Assembly: GCF_004345665.1 (NCBI RefSeq)
Contig: NZ_SLWR01000001.1
Coordinates: forward strand, 620,001-684,000
Direction of reading: 5' to 3'
Source: Kribbella antiqua
GTDB lineage: Bacteria; Actinomycetota; Actinomycetes; Propionibacteriales; Kribbellaceae
Length of the DNA stretch: 64,000 bases
Part shown: positions 7,868-16,409 of the stretch, piece by piece
Layout: each line of letters starts with the position of its first letter
Numbering within the stretch: position 1 is the first letter of the stretch
Position numbers and translations under genes: made by a program
The notes under the pieces: model-generated
Seen by the model: the letters and a program-made list of their open reading frames with translations, nothing else
What the model was told of the DNA's origin: nothing
Database searches by the model: none

Positions 7868-8536
7868 ATGACCACCCTGCTACGCGTCGACGCCAGCATC
7901 CGGGTCGAAGGATCGGTGAGCCGCGCCCTGGCGGACAGTGCCGAGGCAGCCTGGAAGGCGGAACACCCGGACGGCGTCGTGGTCCGGCGAGACCTCGGCC
8001 GCAACCCACTGCCGTCGACGGCCTGGCCGGCTCTCGCCGGCGCGCGCCTCGGCCGCGAATCCGGCTCTGACGTCGAGCGGGCCCAGCTCACCGAGGCGAC
8101 CGCTCTGTTCGAGGAGTTGCTCGCCGAGCTGAAGAACGCCGACGCGATCCTGCTCGCCGTCCCGCTGTACAACTACGGCATCGCCCAGAACCTGAAGACC
8201 TGGATCGACCTGCTGATGCTGGACCGATCGTTCGTCACGGGCGCCAGCCCGGTCGCCGGCCGACCGGCCATCTTCGCCCTGGCCCGCGGCGGCGGTTACA
8301 GCGAGGGCACCCCGAAGCACGGCTGGGACCACGCCACGCCGTACCTGGAGCGCATCTTCGGTGACGTCTTCGGCATGAAGATCCACGCCGCCGTCGCCGA
8401 GCTCACCCTCGCCCCGGTCACCCCCGGCATGGAGGGGCTCATCGACGCTTCCAAGGTGTCCGAGTCCGAGGCCCACGTCGTCGCTGAGAAGCACGGCACC
8501 GTCGTCGCCCGAGAGCTCACCGCCAAGGCTGCCTGA
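7868..8536 (+). CDS. FMN-dependent NADH-azoreductase / NAD(P)H quinone reductase
   Basis: A 222-residue flavodoxin-fold protein of the AzoR family. Seen are the FMN phosphate loop near DASIRVEGSVSRAL, the strand-loop PLYNYGIAQNLKTWIDLL that contacts flavin and the conserved GGGYSEG loop. Such enzymes reduce quinones and azo bonds with two electrons and protect against thiol-reactive quinones. The ATG at 7868 is chosen because GGAGAC stands 7 bp before it; a GTG/ATG at 7850-7853 overlaps that site and lacks one. The divergent MarR gene is the likely repressor. Confidence 0.93.
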   Translation: MTTLLRVDASIRVEGSVSRALADSAEAAWKAEHPDGVVVRRDLGRNPLPSTAWPALAGARLGRESGSDVERAQLTEATALFEELLAELKNADAILLAVPLYNYGIAQNLKTWIDLLMLDRSFVTGASPVAGRPAIFALARGGGYSEGTPKHGWDHATPYLERIFGDVFGMKIHAAVAELTLAPVTPGMEGLIDASKVSESEAHVVAEKHGTVVARELTAKAA

Positions 8537-8547
8537 CCAGGCTCAAC

Positions 8548-8576
8548 AGTGGTGCCGAGCTCGAGCCGGCATCACT
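8548..8576. terminator. Bidirectional hairpin between convergent genes
   Basis: AGTGGTGCCG (8548-8557) pairs with CGGCATCACT (8567-8576) around a 9-nt loop, with a single G-T position. It fills most of the 49-bp gap between the convergent azoreductase and RlmA-like genes and has no long T-run, as is common in high-GC actinobacteria. Confidence 0.6.
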
Positions 8577-8585
8577 CCCGCCGGT

Positions 8586-9422
8586 TTACTGGGGCGCACG
8601 CCAGGTGGAGAGCGTGACCGACAGCGTGACGATCGCAGGTTCCGGCAGTACGGCGATCTGGTGCGCCAGCTCGCGGTGATTCAGATGACGCGCGCTCGGC
8701 GTCATCATCACCAACTGCTCGACCGCGGTCCGGTCGAGCCGCATCGTCTCCTCGACGACCTCACTACCGGTCTGGACGAACTCGCCGGACAACGACTCCT
8801 GCAGCCGGCGCTCCTTCTGCTCATCGACCTTGACCAGCCCGAGTACGTCGACCAGTTGCGCCAGGTGCTGCTGATTCGGCGTCACCACGATCAGCGAACC
8901 GCCGGGCGCGAGTACGCGGGCCATCTCGGCGGCATTGCGCGGGGCGAAGACGTTCAGCATCAACTGCGCCGAATCGTCCAGCAACGGCAGCTCTCGCCAC
9001 GCGTCGCAGACCACGGATCCGATGCGTGGGTCCACCTTGGCTGCCCGGCGAGCGGCGTACCGGGAAACATCCAGGGCGATTCCGCGGCGGCCGGCCGCGG
9101 TCCCGAGGACGCCGGCCAGGTAGTACCCGGTGCCGGCTCCGACTTCGACGACGACGTCGTCTTCCCGGAGGCCCGCGGCGGCGAGGATCAAGGCGTCGCG
9201 GATCGGCGCATAGTGGCCGCCGCCGAGGAAGACGGTCCGGGCGCCGATCATGGCGGCCGAGTCGCCGTCGATCCCAGTGGATGCCGAGGGCAACAGGTTG
9301 AGGTAGCCCTGCTTGGCCAGGTCGTAGGAGTGGCCGCTCGCGCACTTCGCCGTACGGTCGATCAGGGTGAGACCGCGCCGGCACGCGGGGCAGCGAAGTA
9401 CGGCGACCAGGTCGGCATCCAC
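8586..9422 (-). CDS. RlmA-like 23S rRNA (guanine-N1)-methyltransferase
   Basis: A 278-residue SAM methyltransferase with the N-terminal zinc site typical of RlmA(I/II): C11-x2-C14 and C27-x3-H31, in front of SYDLAKQGYLNLL. The Rossmann SAM motif is VVEVGAGTGYY and a later motif is VLAPGGSLIVVTPNQQHL. RlmA(II) methylates G748 in 23S rRNA helix 35 and can influence tylosin resistance; RlmA(I) acts on G745. Which position is targeted here cannot be read from the sequence. The start is GTG at 9420-9422. It stands alone, convergent with the azoreductase. Confidence 0.85.
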   Translation of the reverse strand: MDADLVAVLRCPACRRGLTLIDRTAKCASGHSYDLAKQGYLNLLPSASTGIDGDSAAMIGARTVFLGGGHYAPIRDALILAAAGLREDDVVVEVGAGTGYYLAGVLGTAAGRRGIALDVSRYAARRAAKVDPRIGSVVCDAWRELPLLDDSAQLMLNVFAPRNAAEMARVLAPGGSLIVVTPNQQHLAQLVDVLGLVKVDEQKERRLQESLSGEFVQTGSEVVEETMRLDRTAVEQLVMMTPSARHLNHRELAHQIAVLPEPAIVTLSVTLSTWRAPQ

Positions 9423-9445
9423 CCGGCCCAGTCTCCCAGAGCGCG

Positions 9446-10303
9446 TCAGCCGTTGATGTCGCGGCTGGTGATGCGGGCCCAGGCGGCGGCGTAGAAGACG
9501 GCCAGGTACCCGGCTTGCAGCAACAGGTTGCGCCCGATCGCATCCCAGTACGGCGGATCGCGCATCAGGTCGGCGAACGACAACCAGCCGTACATCAGCA
9601 GCCAGGGGTGGATCACGTCGATCTGCGGGATCGCGCTGAGGATCCCGAGGACGACGAAGGTGCCGAAGGTGGCCGCCATCGCTGCCAACGGGGTCGAGGT
9701 CAGCGACGAGACGAACAGCCCGATGCCGGCCAGCCCGAGCAGCGAGGCCGCGATCAGCACGGCGATACCGAGTGCGCGGAGCAGGCCGTCGCCCAGCGAG
9801 ACCGTCGTACCGGAGAGCAGCAGGACGTCGCCGACCGGGAACAGGACGAAGCCGACGATCAGGCCGGAGATCCAGATCGTCATCGTCGCGGCCAGGCAGA
9901 ACAGAGCGAGCGAGACCATCTTCGCGGCCAGCAGACGAGAGCGGCCGGCCGGAGCGGTCAGCAGATTGCGGAACGTGCCAAGGCTGGCCTCACCGGCAAG
10001 CGACTCCCCCGACATGACCGTGACGGCGGTCGGCAGGAAGAACGGCAGCGACAGGGCCAGGCTGGCCACAATCAAAAAGAACCCGTTCCCGGCCACCTGC
10101 CCGAGGAACCCTTCCGCGTCCCCGCCGCCGCCGGCGAACCTGATTGCGCTGCCGATCAGAATCGGCACCGCCGCGAGCACACCGAGCAGTGCCCAACTCC
10201 GCGCCCGCCCGAAGACGAGATGCAACTCGGACCGGAACAGCGCCAAGGGATATCGCTTGGTCCTCAGCCTCGGTCCCACCGTGACTGCTTCACTGGGCGA
10301 CAT
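9446..10303 (-). CDS. ABC-2 type exporter permease
   Basis: A 285-residue protein with about six hydrophobic segments and a cytoplasmic N-terminal stretch (PRLRTKRYPLALFRSELHL), the topology of ABC-2 exporter subunits. The segment around ESLAGEASLGTFRNLLTAPAGRSRLLAAK is typical of the NatB/DrrB-like group. Its ATG overlaps the ATPase 3' end by 14 bp, so the two are co-translated and form one exporter. The substrate is unknown; drugs, lipids or peptides are all possible. Confidence 0.88.
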   Translation of the reverse strand: MSPSEAVTVGPRLRTKRYPLALFRSELHLVFGRARSWALLGVLAAVPILIGSAIRFAGGGGDAEGFLGQVAGNGFFLIVASLALSLPFFLPTAVTVMSGESLAGEASLGTFRNLLTAPAGRSRLLAAKMVSLALFCLAATMTIWISGLIVGFVLFPVGDVLLLSGTTVSLGDGLLRALGIAVLIAASLLGLAGIGLFVSSLTSTPLAAMAATFGTFVVLGILSAIPQIDVIHPWLLMYGWLSFADLMRDPPYWDAIGRNLLLQAGYLAVFYAAAWARITSRDING

Positions 10304-11234
10304 CGAAGCCCTCCCCGGTGAGGGCCACGAAGGCTTCTTCGAGGCTGGGGCGTTCCAGGCCGAAGCCGTGGATGCGGACGTCGGCGGCGACCAGGGCGGC
10401 GGCGAACTTCTCGATGGGGAGCTCGCCGGCGTCGCCCTCGACCGTCTCTGCTGTGGTCTTCAGGTCGGTGACTCCCAGGCTCTTCAGGGTTTCGGCGGCT
10501 TGACCGAGATCCGGCGTACGGACGACCAGGCGTGGGCGGAGCTCGGCGCGGAGGTCGGCGACCGTGGACTGGCGGACCAGGCGGCCAAGGCTCATCACGG
10601 CGGCGTGTGTGCAGACCTGCTCGACCTCGGCCAGCAGATGGGTCGAAGTGAAGATGGTGGTGCCGTCGGCCGCGAGTTCGCGGAGGAGGTGACGGACTTC
10701 GCGGGTGCCCTGCGGGTCGAGGCCGTTGGTCGGCTCGTCGAGGACGAGCAACTCGCGTCGCTGCATCAGGGCGACCGCGATCGCCAGCCGCTGCCGCATG
10801 CCGAGCGAGTACGCGCGTACCTTCTTACGCGCGGCGTTGGACAAGCCAACCCGCTCGAGCGCCTCGCCCGCCCGGGCCTTCCGGGTACGCGGGTCGGCCG
10901 TCCGGTCGGCCGCGTCGAACCTGAGCAGGTTCGCCTGGCCGGACCAGAACGGGTAGAACGCCGGCCCTTCGACCAGAGCCCCGACTCGCGGCAGCACCCG
11001 CAGCTGGGCCTTCGGCATCGACTCCCCCAGCAGCTCGACCGATCCCGCGGTCGGCGCGATCAGCCCAAGCAGCATCCGGATGGTCGTGGTCTTCCCGGAC
11101 CCGTTCGGCCCGAGGAACCCGAACACACTCCCCGCCGGCACCTCCAGGTCGATCGCATTCACGGCCACCTGCCCGCCGCGAAACCGCTTGGTCAAACCAT
11201 GAGTGACGACGGGAGGTTCCGACAGAGTGCTCAC
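10290..11234 (-). CDS. ABC exporter ATP-binding protein (CcmA/DrrA-like)
   Basis: A 314-residue ATPase with Walker A LGPNGSGKTT, signature YSLGMRQRL, Walker B LLVLDEPTNGLDPQGT and switch His in IFTSTHLLAEV. A C-terminal about 90-residue extension is usual for ABC-2 ATPases. GTG at 11234 is chosen because it begins directly after the stop of the LolA-like gene (TGA at 11238-11236); a start further upstream would overlap that gene by 29 bp. It pairs with the permease that follows. Confidence 0.92.
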   Translation of the reverse strand: MSTLSEPPVVTHGLTKRFRGGQVAVNAIDLEVPAGSVFGFLGPNGSGKTTTIRMLLGLIAPTAGSVELLGESMPKAQLRVLPRVGALVEGPAFYPFWSGQANLLRFDAADRTADPRTRKARAGEALERVGLSNAARKKVRAYSLGMRQRLAIAVALMQRRELLVLDEPTNGLDPQGTREVRHLLRELAADGTTIFTSTHLLAEVEQVCTHAAVMSLGRLVRQSTVADLRAELRPRLVVRTPDLGQAAETLKSLGVTDLKTTAETVEGDAGELPIEKFAAALVAADVRIHGFGLERPSLEEAFVALTGEGFDVAQ

Positions 11235-11235
11235 C

Positions 11236-12336
11236 TCAGCGAGGTGCCTTGGGTGCGGCGGCAACCAGCGTGTCCGGGGTGACCAGGCCGACCAGGACCC
11301 GGCCGTCGTCGGTGATCAGAGCGCTGACCATCTTGCTGGTGATGATCTTGCCCTTGCCCCAGGATCCCTGGACCGTACGAGCGTTCGCCAGGAGCTGGTC
11401 GAGCGGCCCGTTGCCGGTGGCCTTGACACCCTTGAGCGCGACCACGGTCGCCCAGCCCTCACCGATCAACGTCGGACGGTCACCACTCGGCTTGACCGGC
11501 TTCTCTGGCTTCAGGGTCTTGGGTGGCTGCGCAGGCGTCTTGCGCGCCGGCACCTTCTCTTCGGTCACCTTCACGCCCTTCGGCGGAGTGAACGCGAACG
11601 TGCTCGCCGCCGGTACGCCGAACGACACCGAGGAGAAGCCGACCTGGATCGCCGGGTCGTTCCCGGTGCGTGGCATGACCGTCACCTCGAGCGGGACCCA
11701 CGTCTTCGAGTCGACCGCGAGGGTCACGGAGCCGACGGTCGTCTGGTCCGTCTTCGGCACCAGCCGCAGCTTGTAGGCGTCCCGGCCGGCGACCTCCTCG
11801 GTCCCGCTCACCTCGACCTTGGTGGTCGGGTCGATCGCGTCCAGGAACTGCTTCGCCACCGCCTGCGGGTCGTACGACTCGGGCTTGGCGGCCTCGGGCT
11901 GGCTCTGATGGGCGGGCAGCGTCAGCTTGACCGCCTCGCGGTCGGAGGAGCTGTAGGCCCACGCGGTCTTGCCGTCGGTGGTCCAGACCCGCTCGGCCAT
12001 CTGGTCGAGCACGGAGACCCGGGCCTTGTCCGGGGCGGCGAACGCGACGCGCGCGGTGTGCTCGCCGCTGAGCAGGTCCGTGATCTGGTTACCGCCGCCC
12101 TCGCCGCCCTGCAGACCTGGGATCACGGGCAGGCCGAGATCGGCGGAGGACCGCACGGTCCCGCTCAGGCCGTCGACCTTCGCGGTCTGAACCTTGGCCA
12201 GCAGCTCCTGCGCGGTGATGTCGGGCAGGTTCGGCGTGGCGTCGGCCACCATTGGCCCGAGCCCCCCGATACCTGCCACCACTGCGACTGCCGTGACCGG
12301 AACCAACCACCGTCGACCGCGCTGCGCTACTCCCAT
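11236..12336 (-). CDS. LolA-like exported protein (outer-membrane-lipoprotein-sorting fold)
   Basis: A 366-residue secreted or anchored protein. The ATG at 12336 gives MGVAQRGRRWLVPVTAVAVV, a basic stretch and a hydrophobic helix, followed by export-site-like residues. The middle (LTAQELLAKV-like start, repeated VTLAVDSKTWVPLEVTV) fits the LolA/RseB-like beta fold found in actinobacteria that lack an outer membrane. A Pro/Lys-rich linker at about residues 265-295 joins a C-terminal part of about 70 residues. It is the first gene of an operon with the ABC-2 ATPase and permease, so a role in delivering or sensing a lipophilic exporter substrate is plausible but unproven. Confidence 0.75.
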   Translation of the reverse strand: MGVAQRGRRWLVPVTAVAVVAGIGGLGPMVADATPNLPDITAQELLAKVQTAKVDGLSGTVRSSADLGLPVIPGLQGGEGGGNQITDLLSGEHTARVAFAAPDKARVSVLDQMAERVWTTDGKTAWAYSSSDREAVKLTLPAHQSQPEAAKPESYDPQAVAKQFLDAIDPTTKVEVSGTEEVAGRDAYKLRLVPKTDQTTVGSVTLAVDSKTWVPLEVTVMPRTGNDPAIQVGFSSVSFGVPAASTFAFTPPKGVKVTEEKVPARKTPAQPPKTLKPEKPVKPSGDRPTLIGEGWATVVALKGVKATGNGPLDQLLANARTVQGSWGKGKIITSKMVSALITDDGRVLVGLVTPDTLVAAAPKAPR

Positions 12337-12404
12337 GTGACAAGGTTCGCACCGGTCCAGGCCCGAACCAAGTCTTCTCAGGGTCGGTTCACCCAAAAGA
12401 GTGA

Positions 12405-12434
12405 CCCGCCGTACGACGAGAGTCGTACGGCGGG
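12405..12434 (-). terminator. Strong intrinsic-type hairpin after LURP-one-like gene
   Basis: A perfect 13-bp stem, CCCGCCGTACGAC (12405-12417) with GTCGTACGGCGGG (12422-12434), closes a 4-nt loop. It starts 28 bp beyond the stop of the minus-strand gene at 12463, and the minus strand shows TCTTTT a few bases later, so it should terminate that transcript before the LolA-like gene. Confidence 0.8.
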
Positions 12435-12462
12435 CCTCCGTGGTACCGACTGGGGTCGCTCG

Positions 12463-13077
12463 TCAGCGGCTCTGCAGGGCGTCCAAGGCGACGGTCATCG
12501 CCGCCGCGACACGGAAGTCGAGGCGCTGGTCCTGGACGGTGATCCGGTAGCGGTCACGGACCGAGATCTTGCGCTCCACCGACAGTACCGGCTGGGAGGT
12601 TTCGTGGTCGGTGAAGTCGAAGTGGAAGATGAACGGCAGCGGGATCTCGCCGACGAACGGGACGAACTCCCAGACCCGGCGGACGATCGCGATCGTCGCG
12701 TTCCGCTCGGTGCCGGCCGCGTGCAGGTGGCCGCTCGACAGGAGCCAGCTGGACCGCAGCAGGCTCTTGCCGAACTCCTTCTTGAACCAGCCGATCGGCT
12801 GCGCGTTCGCGTCGAACACGTCGTACCCGGAGCCGAGGTCGATCGCCTTGCGGGCCTTGAACGAGAACACCGGCTGCGACTTGGTGTCGTCGGTGTAGAA
12901 GGTGACCTGCTCCTTGAACGCCATCCGCTTCTGCTGCGCGAACGCCAGCAGCGCGCCGTCGGAGCCGTCCGGGTTGGTGGCGATCAGTTCGTACTTGTTC
13001 GCCATGAGGGTGACCCGCTGCTTCATCGAGAACGCGGGCACGTACATGGGCGCTGGGCCTTCTGGTGGAACGGTCAT
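12463..13077 (-). CDS. LURP-one-related / tubby-like C-terminal-fold protein
   Basis: A 204-residue cytoplasmic protein without membrane segments. It has the repeated beta-strand pattern of LURP-one-related proteins (LANKYELIATNPDGS, KQRMAFKEQVTFYTDD, GSGYDVFDANAQPIGWFKKEF, HLHAAGTERNATIAIVRRVWEFVP, FHFDFTDHETSQPVLSVERKISVRDRY). These are twelve-stranded barrels related to phospholipid scramblases and tubby, with no established bacterial function. The ATG at 13077 is followed 13 bp upstream by the stop of the CobE-BluB gene, so it could be read at the end of the cobalamin operon. No catalytic residues can be assigned. Confidence 0.7.
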   Translation of the reverse strand: MTVPPEGPAPMYVPAFSMKQRVTLMANKYELIATNPDGSDGALLAFAQQKRMAFKEQVTFYTDDTKSQPVFSFKARKAIDLGSGYDVFDANAQPIGWFKKEFGKSLLRSSWLLSSGHLHAAGTERNATIAIVRRVWEFVPFVGEIPLPFIFHFDFTDHETSQPVLSVERKISVRDRYRITVQDQRLDFRVAAAMTVALDALQSR

Positions 13078-13090
13078 GCGGCCGAGTCTG

Positions 13091-14449
13091 TCACCCCGAC
13101 CAGGCCACTCCACACGCAAGTGCGCCCGCCCGTAGCCCTCGTGCCAGTCCGTCAGCCAACTCCGACTGCTCCACTACCTGTACGACGAGTTCCCCGACCC
13201 CCTGCAGCGCCAGGTCCCGGGCAACCTCCACACCGAGCTCTACCGCTTCCACCGGCGTACGCGCGGGCCGCCAGAGCACCCCGAAGTCTGCGACCGGCTT
13301 CTCAGACCCCAGGTGTACGACGAGTGCGTCCGCTAGCTCCAGGTGCTCTGCTGCGTCGCCGCCGACAACAACTCGCACACTCTGCTTGCCGACAGCTTGA
13401 GCCTTTCCAGCCTGTGCTGCGTCGTCCTCGATCGACGTGGTGCCTCGCTGACCCCACTGGTCGTAGTGAACGGCCCACGCGAGTGGTCGCCTCGCAGCCC
13501 AGCCTGATCGGACCAGCTCAGGTGCAGGTGCGAACTCCTCCACATGCCCGACGCAGAGGTAGCCGACGAGCTCTATGTGAGCCGGCAGGTCCAGTACCGC
13601 CGCGACTTCGCCCGGTTCGAAGAAGGAGACCCAGCCGACGCCGAGCCCTTCGGCGCGTGCGGCAAGCCAAAGGTTCTGGATGGCGATGGCCGCCGAGAAC
13701 CAGGTGGTCCGTGGATCGGCGTGACGGCCCAGCACGTGCCTTCCGCCGCGGCCGGGGTCGCAGGTCACCGCGATGTTCAGTGGAGTGTCGAGGATGGCCT
13801 CGATCTTCAGCCCGTCGAACGCCTGCCGCCGATCCGGCGGCAGCGACGCGGCGAAAGCGTCCCGCTGCGCAGTGGCGAGGTCATGCACCTTCCGCCGCGT
13901 GGCGATGTCGCGGATCAGCAGGAAATCCCACGGCTGGCTGAGCCCCACACTCGGTGCACGGTGTGCGGACTCCAGCACCCTCATCAGCAGGTCGTCGTCG
14001 ATCGGCCGGTCGATGAACCCCCTGCGCACGTCACGCCGCTCGGCGAGCACCCGGTGCACTACCTCCCGCTCTCCCGCTGTGTAAGCCGGTGCAGGCAGCC
14101 GACCGACGGCCGCGGTTGCATTCGGCGAGCGGCGCTTCGGCACCAGCAGATCAGCACCCGCCACGAGGACAGCTGCCTCCGCAACGCTTGGAGTGCCGGC
14201 CAGCAGCTCGACCTGCTCACTCGGAGTCGGCGCGGGCAGGCGGGACAACTCCGCAGCGGGCACAGTGTGGAGTTCGGCGCCTAAAGCGGCCGCCAGCCGT
14301 TGCAAGCCCGGCTCAGCCTCACGGCCTTCCACCGTGACCACCACGCGCACGACTCCCCCGCCCGCCTCGGCCACCACGTCGTTCACCAAGTCGCGCAGTT
14401 CCCGGTACGACGTGCCGCCGCGCAGCCCGACACCGACGACCAGATTCAC
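13091..14449 (-). CDS. bluB: CobE/CbiG-C domain fused to BluB (DMB synthase), with C-terminal extension
   Basis: A 452-residue protein with three parts. Residues 1-120 match the CobE/CbiG C-terminal domain (NLVVGVGLRGGTS at the start, LLAGTPSVAEAAVLVAGADLL). Residues about 123-335 are BluB, the O2-dependent flavoenzyme that fragments FMNH2 to 5,6-dimethylbenzimidazole, the lower ligand of B12. It shows RRDVRRGF, SAHRAPSVGLSQPWDF and GLGVGWVSFFEPGEV. Residues 340-452 are an unassigned tail; the stretch VELGVEVARDLALQGVGELVV faintly resembles CobT. The GTG at 14449 overlaps the cobB stop by 4 bp (GTGA). Both functional domains serve cobalamin synthesis, which supports a genuine fusion. Confidence 0.85.
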   Translation of the reverse strand: MNLVVGVGLRGGTSYRELRDLVNDVVAEAGGGVVRVVVTVEGREAEPGLQRLAAALGAELHTVPAAELSRLPAPTPSEQVELLAGTPSVAEAAVLVAGADLLVPKRRSPNATAAVGRLPAPAYTAGEREVVHRVLAERRDVRRGFIDRPIDDDLLMRVLESAHRAPSVGLSQPWDFLLIRDIATRRKVHDLATAQRDAFAASLPPDRRQAFDGLKIEAILDTPLNIAVTCDPGRGGRHVLGRHADPRTTWFSAAIAIQNLWLAARAEGLGVGWVSFFEPGEVAAVLDLPAHIELVGYLCVGHVEEFAPAPELVRSGWAARRPLAWAVHYDQWGQRGTTSIEDDAAQAGKAQAVGKQSVRVVVGGDAAEHLELADALVVHLGSEKPVADFGVLWRPARTPVEAVELGVEVARDLALQGVGELVVQVVEQSELADGLARGLRAGALACGVAWSG

Positions 14450-15798
14450 TTCTCCAGCCCCGCATGGACGCGCGCCGCGGCGACGAAGCGGGCTGGGACA
14501 TCCGGACTCGCCGTCCAGTGCAGATGCAGGTACGACGCATGCACACGCGGCTGAGCGATTCCTTCGACTCCACCCGGGAGGTGCCACGCCGGATTCACCT
14601 CAGCGGCGACGTCGACCGTCGTACGGTGGAACTCGTGGCCGCGGACGCGGCGGCCTTCGTCGAAGAACGCGGTCGTGGTCGCGGCGATCGCCGTACGGTA
14701 GCCCAGCGTCAGGCGGCTGGTCATCCGGGCCGTGGCGGGGAGTACGCCGGTCATCGGGTGGCCGTCGAGTTCGCGGCAGAGGTACAGCAGGCCGGCGCAT
14801 TCGGCGATGACGGGAAGACCTGCCGCCACCTCGGTCGCCACCTGACGGCGGAGCTCGACGTTCGCGGACAACGCCTCGGCGTGCAGTTCGGGGAAGCCGC
14901 CGCCGAGGTAGAGCGCCGAGGTTGCTTCCGGCAATGGATCGTGCAGGGGGTCGAAGGCAACGACATCGGCGCCGGCGGCAACGAGCAGCTCGGCCGTCTC
15001 GGTGTAGCGGAATGAGAAGACCGGGCCGCCGGCAACGGCAATCACGGGACGCCCTTCCTCGGCGGGCACCACTTCGGCGGCGGGATCCCAGGCCTCGGCA
15101 TCCAGCGGGGGCGCCGTCCGGGCGGCGGCAACGAAGGCTTCCAGGTCGACACCCTGGCGGACGAGTTCGGCGGCCGCTTCGACCGCAGCTGAGGCTTGTT
15201 CTCGCTGTTCGTCAGCCGGCACCAGACCTAGGTGCCGGCTGGGCACGCTGAGCCGCGTGTCCCGCCGCAGTACGCCGAGGACCGGTACGCCGGTCGGCGC
15301 GACACCGGCTCGCACCTCGGCCTCGTGGCGGTCCGAGCCGACCTTGTTCAGGATCACCCCGACGATCCGGACCTCGGTGTCGAAGGCAACGAAGCCGTTG
15401 ACCACGGCACCGACACTGCGACCGGCCGCAGAGGCGTCGACGACCAAGACGACGGGTGCCTTCAGCAACTTGGCGACATGCGCGGTGGAGGCGAAGCCTT
15501 CGGTGCCGAGGGCGCCGTCGTACAGGCCCATCACGCCTTCGATCACGGCCAGGTCCGCGCCTACTAAGCCGTGCGCGAACAGCGGCGCGACGCGTTCTTC
15601 GCCTTGCAGCATAGGGTCGAGGTTTCGCCCGGGCCGACCGGTCGCGACGGCGTGGAAGCCAGGGTCGATGTAGTCGGGGCCGACCTTGAAGCCCGCGACC
15701 GTGTGCCCGGCTTGCCGGAGCGCCGCCATCAGACCGACGGCGACAGTTGTCTTCCCGGCTCCCGAGGCGGGGGCGGCGATCACCAGGCGCGGGATCAC
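14446..15798 (-). CDS. cobB: Cobyrinic acid / hydrogenobyrinic acid a,c-diamide synthase
   Basis: A 450-residue CobB/CbiA. The N-terminal dethiobiotin-synthetase-like ATPase has the P-loop APASGAGKTTVAVGL at about residues 8-22 and the substrate loop KVGPDYIDPGFH. The C-terminal class I glutamine amidotransferase has the catalytic Cys in IAECAGLLYLCREL and a His in the closing segment HASYLHLHW. It amidates the a and c side chains using glutamine and ATP. The GTG at 15798 forms a GTGA junction with the cobO stop; a second GTG one codon upstream is possible. It belongs to the riboswitch-controlled operon. Confidence 0.95.
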   Translation of the reverse strand: MIPRLVIAAPASGAGKTTVAVGLMAALRQAGHTVAGFKVGPDYIDPGFHAVATGRPGRNLDPMLQGEERVAPLFAHGLVGADLAVIEGVMGLYDGALGTEGFASTAHVAKLLKAPVVLVVDASAAGRSVGAVVNGFVAFDTEVRIVGVILNKVGSDRHEAEVRAGVAPTGVPVLGVLRRDTRLSVPSRHLGLVPADEQREQASAAVEAAAELVRQGVDLEAFVAAARTAPPLDAEAWDPAAEVVPAEEGRPVIAVAGGPVFSFRYTETAELLVAAGADVVAFDPLHDPLPEATSALYLGGGFPELHAEALSANVELRRQVATEVAAGLPVIAECAGLLYLCRELDGHPMTGVLPATARMTSRLTLGYRTAIAATTTAFFDEGRRVRGHEFHRTTVDVAAEVNPAWHLPGGVEGIAQPRVHASYLHLHWTASPDVPARFVAAARVHAGLEK

Positions 15799-16409
15799 CA
15801 CTCGATGCCTTTCTGGCCCTTCTGGCCGGCGTCCATCGGGTGCTTGACCTTCGTCATCTCGGTGACCAGGTCGGCCGCGTCGAGCAGGCGCTGATCGGCG
15901 TTGCGGCCGGTGATGACGACGTACTGGTGACCTGGCCGATTCGTCAGTGTCTCGACTACCTCGTCGACGTCGACCCAGCCCCACTTCATCGGGTACGTGA
16001 ATTCGTCCAGCACATACAGGTCGTGTGTCTCGGCCTGGATCCGGCGCTGGATCTCGCGCCAGCCCTCGAGCGCGTCGGCGGCGTGGTCCTCCTCGGTGCC
16101 GGCCTTACGCGACCAGCTCCAGCCCTCGCCCATCTTGTGCCACTCGACCGGGCCGCCCTGACCTGTTGCCTCATGCAACTGCCCCAGGGCCTTGAAGGCG
16201 CTCTCCTCGCCGACCTTCCATTTCGCGCTTTTGACGAACTGGAAGACGCCGATGTTCCAGCCTTGGTTCCAGCCGCGCAGCGCCATCCCGAAGGCGGCCG
16301 TCGACTTCCCCTTCATCTCACCGGTGTGCACCATCAGCAACGGCCGGTTCCGCCGCTGCCGGGTGGTCAGTCCGTCCTGCGGGACGACGCTCGGCTGCCC
16401 CTTCGGCAT
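15795..16409 (-). CDS. cobO: Cob(I)yrinic acid a,c-diamide adenosyltransferase
   Basis: A 204-residue CobA/CobO/BtuR-type corrinoid adenosyltransferase. It carries a P-loop variant VHTGEMKGKSTAAFG at about residues 27-41 and the conserved segments FQFVKSAKWKVGEES and LYVLDEFTYPMKWGWV. It transfers the 5'-deoxyadenosyl group of ATP to Co(I) corrinoids to make the coenzyme form. The ATG shares one base with the stop of the chelatase-like gene upstream, and its own stop overlaps cobB by 4 bp, so the whole set is translationally coupled. Confidence 0.96.
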   Translation of the reverse strand: MPKGQPSVVPQDGLTTRQRRNRPLLMVHTGEMKGKSTAAFGMALRGWNQGWNIGVFQFVKSAKWKVGEESAFKALGQLHEATGQGGPVEWHKMGEGWSWSRKAGTEEDHAADALEGWREIQRRIQAETHDLYVLDEFTYPMKWGWVDVDEVVETLTNRPGHQYVVITGRNADQRLLDAADLVTEMTKVKHPMDAGQKGQKGIEW

